Source of the DNA: Candidatus Dadabacteria bacterium
Lineage (GTDB): Bacteria > Desulfobacterota_D > UBA1144 > Nemesobacterales > Nemesobacteraceae
Assembly (NCBI GenBank): GCA_028823955.1
Contig: JAPPFE010000016.1
Location: 76,497-140,496, forward strand
Length of the DNA stretch: 64,000 nucleotides
Reading direction: 5' to 3'
Of this stretch, positions 61,595 to 64,000 are shown in pieces. Numbering within the stretch: the stretch's first letter is position 1; each line of letters starts with the position of its first letter. The notes below the pieces were generated by a model, which was not told the DNA's origin, ran no database searches, and saw nothing but the letters and a program-made list of their open reading frames with translations. The position numbers and the translations under genes were made by a program.

Positions 61595-63556
61595 ATGAAA
61601 CAGGGTTTTAACGGGCTTAAGGTAACGTCTTTTGAAAGTCGCCGTTGCGAGGAGATGAAAAAACTCATCTCTTATCACGGCGGTGTGCCTAGGGTCGCAC
61701 CCTCGATGAGGGAAGTCCCCGATCTTAAAAGTCCTTACGTTGCCGGGTTTGCCGATGATCTTTTCTCGGGCAACGTTGATATCCTTGTGCTGATGACGGG
61801 GGTGGGCACCCGGATCCTCTCCGACATGGTGATCGCGGAGTCGGAGGAAAAGAAATATTTGGATGCCCTGCGCGCGACGACGATTCTCGCCAGAGGTCCT
61901 AAACCCGTGGCGGCCCTTCGCAAGTTCGGGATAAGGCCGAATATCACCGTTCCTGAACCGAACACGTGGAGAGACATACTTTCCACTTTTGACCAGAGGG
62001 ACATGTCGCTTGAGAACCTGGTCGTGTACGTCCAGGAATACGGGGTCTCCAACGAGGAGTTTCTCGCTTCTCTTGAAAAAAGAGGGGCTGACGTAAGAAG
62101 AATTCCCATTTACAGGTGGGCGCTGCCGGAGGATCTGGGTCCCCTGCGCGATGCCGTAAGATCCGTATCCAAGGGGGAGGAGGACTGCCTCCTGTTCACA
62201 AGCTCCCGGCAGGTATCCAACCTTTTTGAGGTGGCGACCGGGGAAGGATATGCCGACGACTTCATTGAAGGAATCAAAAAAGCGCTTGTATGTTCAATCG
62301 GACCGACCACCACGGAGACACTCAGGGAAAACGGGATATCCGTTGACTATGAGCCCGACAGCCCGAAAATGGGGAACCTGGTGAGAGAGGTGGCCAGAAG
62401 GTCAGCGGCGCTTCTCGCCAAAAAAAGAACAGCTTTTCAAAACGGGGTGGATACCCGGAACTGGAACCGCACGCAGATGGTCTGGTCGGAGGACGCCGCG
62501 CAGGTCCAAAGGAGAGAAATCACTTCTGAAGGAGCATTTATGAAGGCGTGTCGGCTCGAGAAAGCCGATTATACTCCCATCTGGCTTATGCGACAGGCGG
62601 GCAGGTTTCTTCGGGAATACAGGGAGACCCGCTCCCGCGTTTCTTTCAAGGAGTTTTGCAAGACCCCGGATCTGGCCTCGGAAATTACACTGATGGTGGT
62701 TGACCGCTTCGGCGTGGACGCGGCCATCATTTTCTCAGACATACTGCTCATACTGGAACCCCTGGGGCTTTCCCTTGAGTACTCAAGCGTTGACGGTCCC
62801 GTGATAGCCGGGCCTCTTAGGACCCGAAGGCGCATAGAGGCCCTGAGGGAGTTTGATCCCGAAAGCATGGATTTTGTCTACGAGGCTCTGCGTATCACGA
62901 GAAAGGCGCTCGCCCCCGAAGTTTCGCTTATTGGTTTTAGCGGTGCTCCCTTTACCGTGGCTTCCTATGCGGTTGAGGGGAGCGGTTCAAAAAACTACGT
63001 AAACACGAAAAAACTCATGTATGGAGACCCTTCCCTGTGGGAGAGATTGATGAAGATCCTGACCGAGAGCATTTCGGATTATCTCTGCGCTCAGGTGGAT
63101 GCCGGGGCCGATGCCGTGCAGATTTTCGACAGTTGGGTGGGTTGTCTTTCCCCGGCGGATTACGAAAGATTCGTCTTTCCGCACGTAAGGAAACTCATCT
63201 CGGCGCTTCCGCCGGAAGTCCCGGTAATATTGTTCGGGACCGGAACCGGTTCCTTGCTCGAACTCATGGGAGATACCGGGGCTGGAGTTATCGGCCTTGA
63301 CTGGAGGGTCGATATTCTTGACGGCTGGCAGAGGGCGGGAAGTTCTCTTGCGGTTCAGGGGAATCTTGATCCGGTCTCAATGCTCTCAACCCCGTCTCAT
63401 GTCGTGGAGGAGGCGAGGAAGATACTGGACAGAGTGGAAGGGAGGCCCGGGCATATATTCAATCTGGGTCACGGTGTACTGCCGCAGACGCCGGTTGATA
63501 ATGTCCTGAGGCTGATTGATGAAGTTCACGAGTATTCCGCGCGAAAGGGGGCTTAG
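61595..63556 (+). CDS. hemDE: HemD-HemE fusion: uroporphyrinogen-III synthase / uroporphyrinogen decarboxylase
   Basis: A single 653-residue frame joining two successive enzymes of haem synthesis. Residues 1-275 fit uroporphyrinogen-III synthase (LTM-like TGVGTRILSDM, later LLFTSSRQVSNLFEV and SIGPTTTETLRENGISVDYEP). A linker of about 40 residues follows. From about 316 the decarboxylase begins MKACRLEKADYTPIWLMRQAGRFLREYRE, with the catalytic Asp in FSDILLILEPLG and the closing HIFNLGHGVLPQTP. Inside the frame, GAAGGAG stands five bases before an ATG at 62540, exactly where a free HemE would start. The gene may therefore make both the fusion and free HemE. hemH follows 11 bases later. Confidence 0.9.
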   Translation: MKQGFNGLKVTSFESRRCEEMKKLISYHGGVPRVAPSMREVPDLKSPYVAGFADDLFSGNVDILVLMTGVGTRILSDMVIAESEEKKYLDALRATTILARGPKPVAALRKFGIRPNITVPEPNTWRDILSTFDQRDMSLENLVVYVQEYGVSNEEFLASLEKRGADVRRIPIYRWALPEDLGPLRDAVRSVSKGEEDCLLFTSSRQVSNLFEVATGEGYADDFIEGIKKALVCSIGPTTTETLRENGISVDYEPDSPKMGNLVREVARRSAALLAKKRTAFQNGVDTRNWNRTQMVWSEDAAQVQRREITSEGAFMKACRLEKADYTPIWLMRQAGRFLREYRETRSRVSFKEFCKTPDLASEITLMVVDRFGVDAAIIFSDILLILEPLGLSLEYSSVDGPVIAGPLRTRRRIEALREFDPESMDFVYEALRITRKALAPEVSLIGFSGAPFTVASYAVEGSGSKNYVNTKKLMYGDPSLWERLMKILTESISDYLCAQVDAGADAVQIFDSWVGCLSPADYERFVFPHVRKLISALPPEVPVILFGTGTGSLLELMGDTGAGVIGLDWRVDILDGWQRAGSSLAVQGNLDPVSMLSTPSHVVEEARKILDRVEGRPGHIFNLGHGVLPQTPVDNVLRLIDEVHEYSARKGA

Positions 63557-63567
63557 GAAGAAGTTCC

Positions 63568-64000
63568 ATGAAAAACAATTTTGACGCCGTAATGATGATT
63601 GGATACGGGGCTCCCGAGAAAAAAGAGGACATAATGCCCTTTCTCAGGAATGTGGCTAGCGGGAGACCGATACCCGAGGACAGGCTGCGGGAAGTCGCCC
63701 ATCACTACGAAATCTTCGACGGGAAGTCTCCGCTCAACGAATTCACTTACAAGCAGGCCCAAAAACTTGAGAAGCTTCTTTCCGGGTGGGGGTACAATCT
63801 TCCGGTTTACGTCGGGATGAGGAACTGGCATCCGTTCATCAAGGATTCCCTTGAGCAGATGCGGGAAAGTGGTGTGAAGAACCTAGTGGGCCTCATAATG
63901 GCCGTTTACCGCTCCGACGCGAGCTGGGAGAGGTACATGAGGGATGTGAGCGAGGCCTGCGAAGATCTCGAGATGGAGCTTCACGTGGAATATGTTCCAC
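63568..64000 (+). CDS. hemH: Ferrochelatase, 5' part (runs off the window)
   Basis: The first 144 codons of a ferrochelatase, which inserts iron into porphyrin to make haem. It starts MKNNFDAVMMIGYGAPEK, the usual HemH opening (a GYGxP version), and continues with IFDGKSPLNEFTYKQAQKLE and VYVGMRNWHPFIKDSLEQM, with the conserved substrate-site stretch. The ATG at 63568 has AGGAAG upstream and lies 11 bases after the hemD-hemE stop, so the three activities are in one operon. The 3' part lies outside the window. Confidence 0.93.
   Translation, partial: MKNNFDAVMMIGYGAPEKKEDIMPFLRNVASGRPIPEDRLREVAHHYEIFDGKSPLNEFTYKQAQKLEKLLSGWGYNLPVYVGMRNWHPFIKDSLEQMRESGVKNLVGLIMAVYRSDASWERYMRDVSEACEDLEMELHVEYVP

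Noticed and set aside
63977-63992. parS-like sequence around CACGTG
   Set aside because: Only about 12 of 16 positions agree with the consensus, the arms are not palindromic, and it lies in the coding region of hemH, far from parAB.
1-64000. tRNA, rRNA, CRISPR arrays, transposases
   Set aside because: I looked for TPsiC-like GGTTCGA segments, regularly spaced repeats and DDE or tyrosine-recombinase motifs in the gaps and found none that hold up.

Overview
The window comes from a Gram-negative bacterium: it encodes LolA, an OprO/OprP-type porin, ExbB/ExbD, Ddl, an MltD-type lytic transglycosylase and a ferrochelatase pathway. The organism is respiratory, with complex I, and carries a CarD/CdnL-type regulator, a bacillithiol-type PIG-L deacetylase and two Ogg2-type glycosylases. 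No rRNA or tRNA gene is present to place it. The mix of genes, together with a mono-modular PKS of the kind seen in sponge and marine symbionts, suggests a deep-branching delta-proteobacterial or Dadabacteria/Tectomicrobia-like lineage, possibly a metagenome-assembled genome. That placement is inference only.

Layout. 0-3.5 kb: a sirtuin on the minus strand, then nuoABCD in tight overlapping order. 3.5-10 kb: an accessory block, visibly richer in G+C, with a Phd/PIN toxin-antitoxin pair, a 3'-truncated NCS2 permease and a 3'-truncated type I PKS (KS-AT-DH-cMT). The last two are fused tail to tail at about 4,860. 10.2-19 kb, minus strand: lolA-ftsK, a lone nuoN, a tusA-cysM-JAMM sulfur cluster, purS-purQ and parA-parB. 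19-21.9 kb: pgpA, cinA, recA. 22-30.8 kb: a defence island, visibly poorer in G+C, with hsdR-hsdM-hsdS followed without a break by an AAA ATPase (DUF3696-like) and a PLD-like protein. 30.8-43.2 kb: tsaB, acetolactate synthase, priA, glnE, a phosphodiesterase-like protein, carD, lhgO and a lone nuoF. 43.2-47 kb: two near-identical SulP transporter genes made by a tandem duplication that also copied the 3' tail of nuoF. 47-60 kb: gatB, a porin, a PIG-L deacetylase, tandem Ogg2 paralogs, mltD, ddl, two transporters, exbBD, and a repeat-containing exported protein whose frame is broken at a run of nine C. 60.3-64 kb: lysA, a hemD-hemE fusion and the 5' part of hemH.

How the genes fit together. 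The conserved background serves respiration, haem, lysine and cell-wall synthesis, chromosome segregation (ParAB, FtsK) and replication restart/recombination (PriA, RecA). Complex I genes are scattered over three loci (nuoABCD, nuoN, nuoF). The most unusual items are: (1) a secreted repeat protein whose start and signal peptide are separated from the body by a C9 tract, so that a tenth C restores the frame, as in a phase-variable gene; (2) the ATPase plus PLD-like pair attached to the type I restriction operon; (3) an Ogg2 glycosylase pair in which one copy has Met in place of the catalytic Lys; (4) the HemD-HemE fusion with an internal ribosome-binding site; (5) the SulP duplication with its captured nuoF remnant; and (6) the abrupt PKS/permease junction, which is either a deletion or an assembly join.
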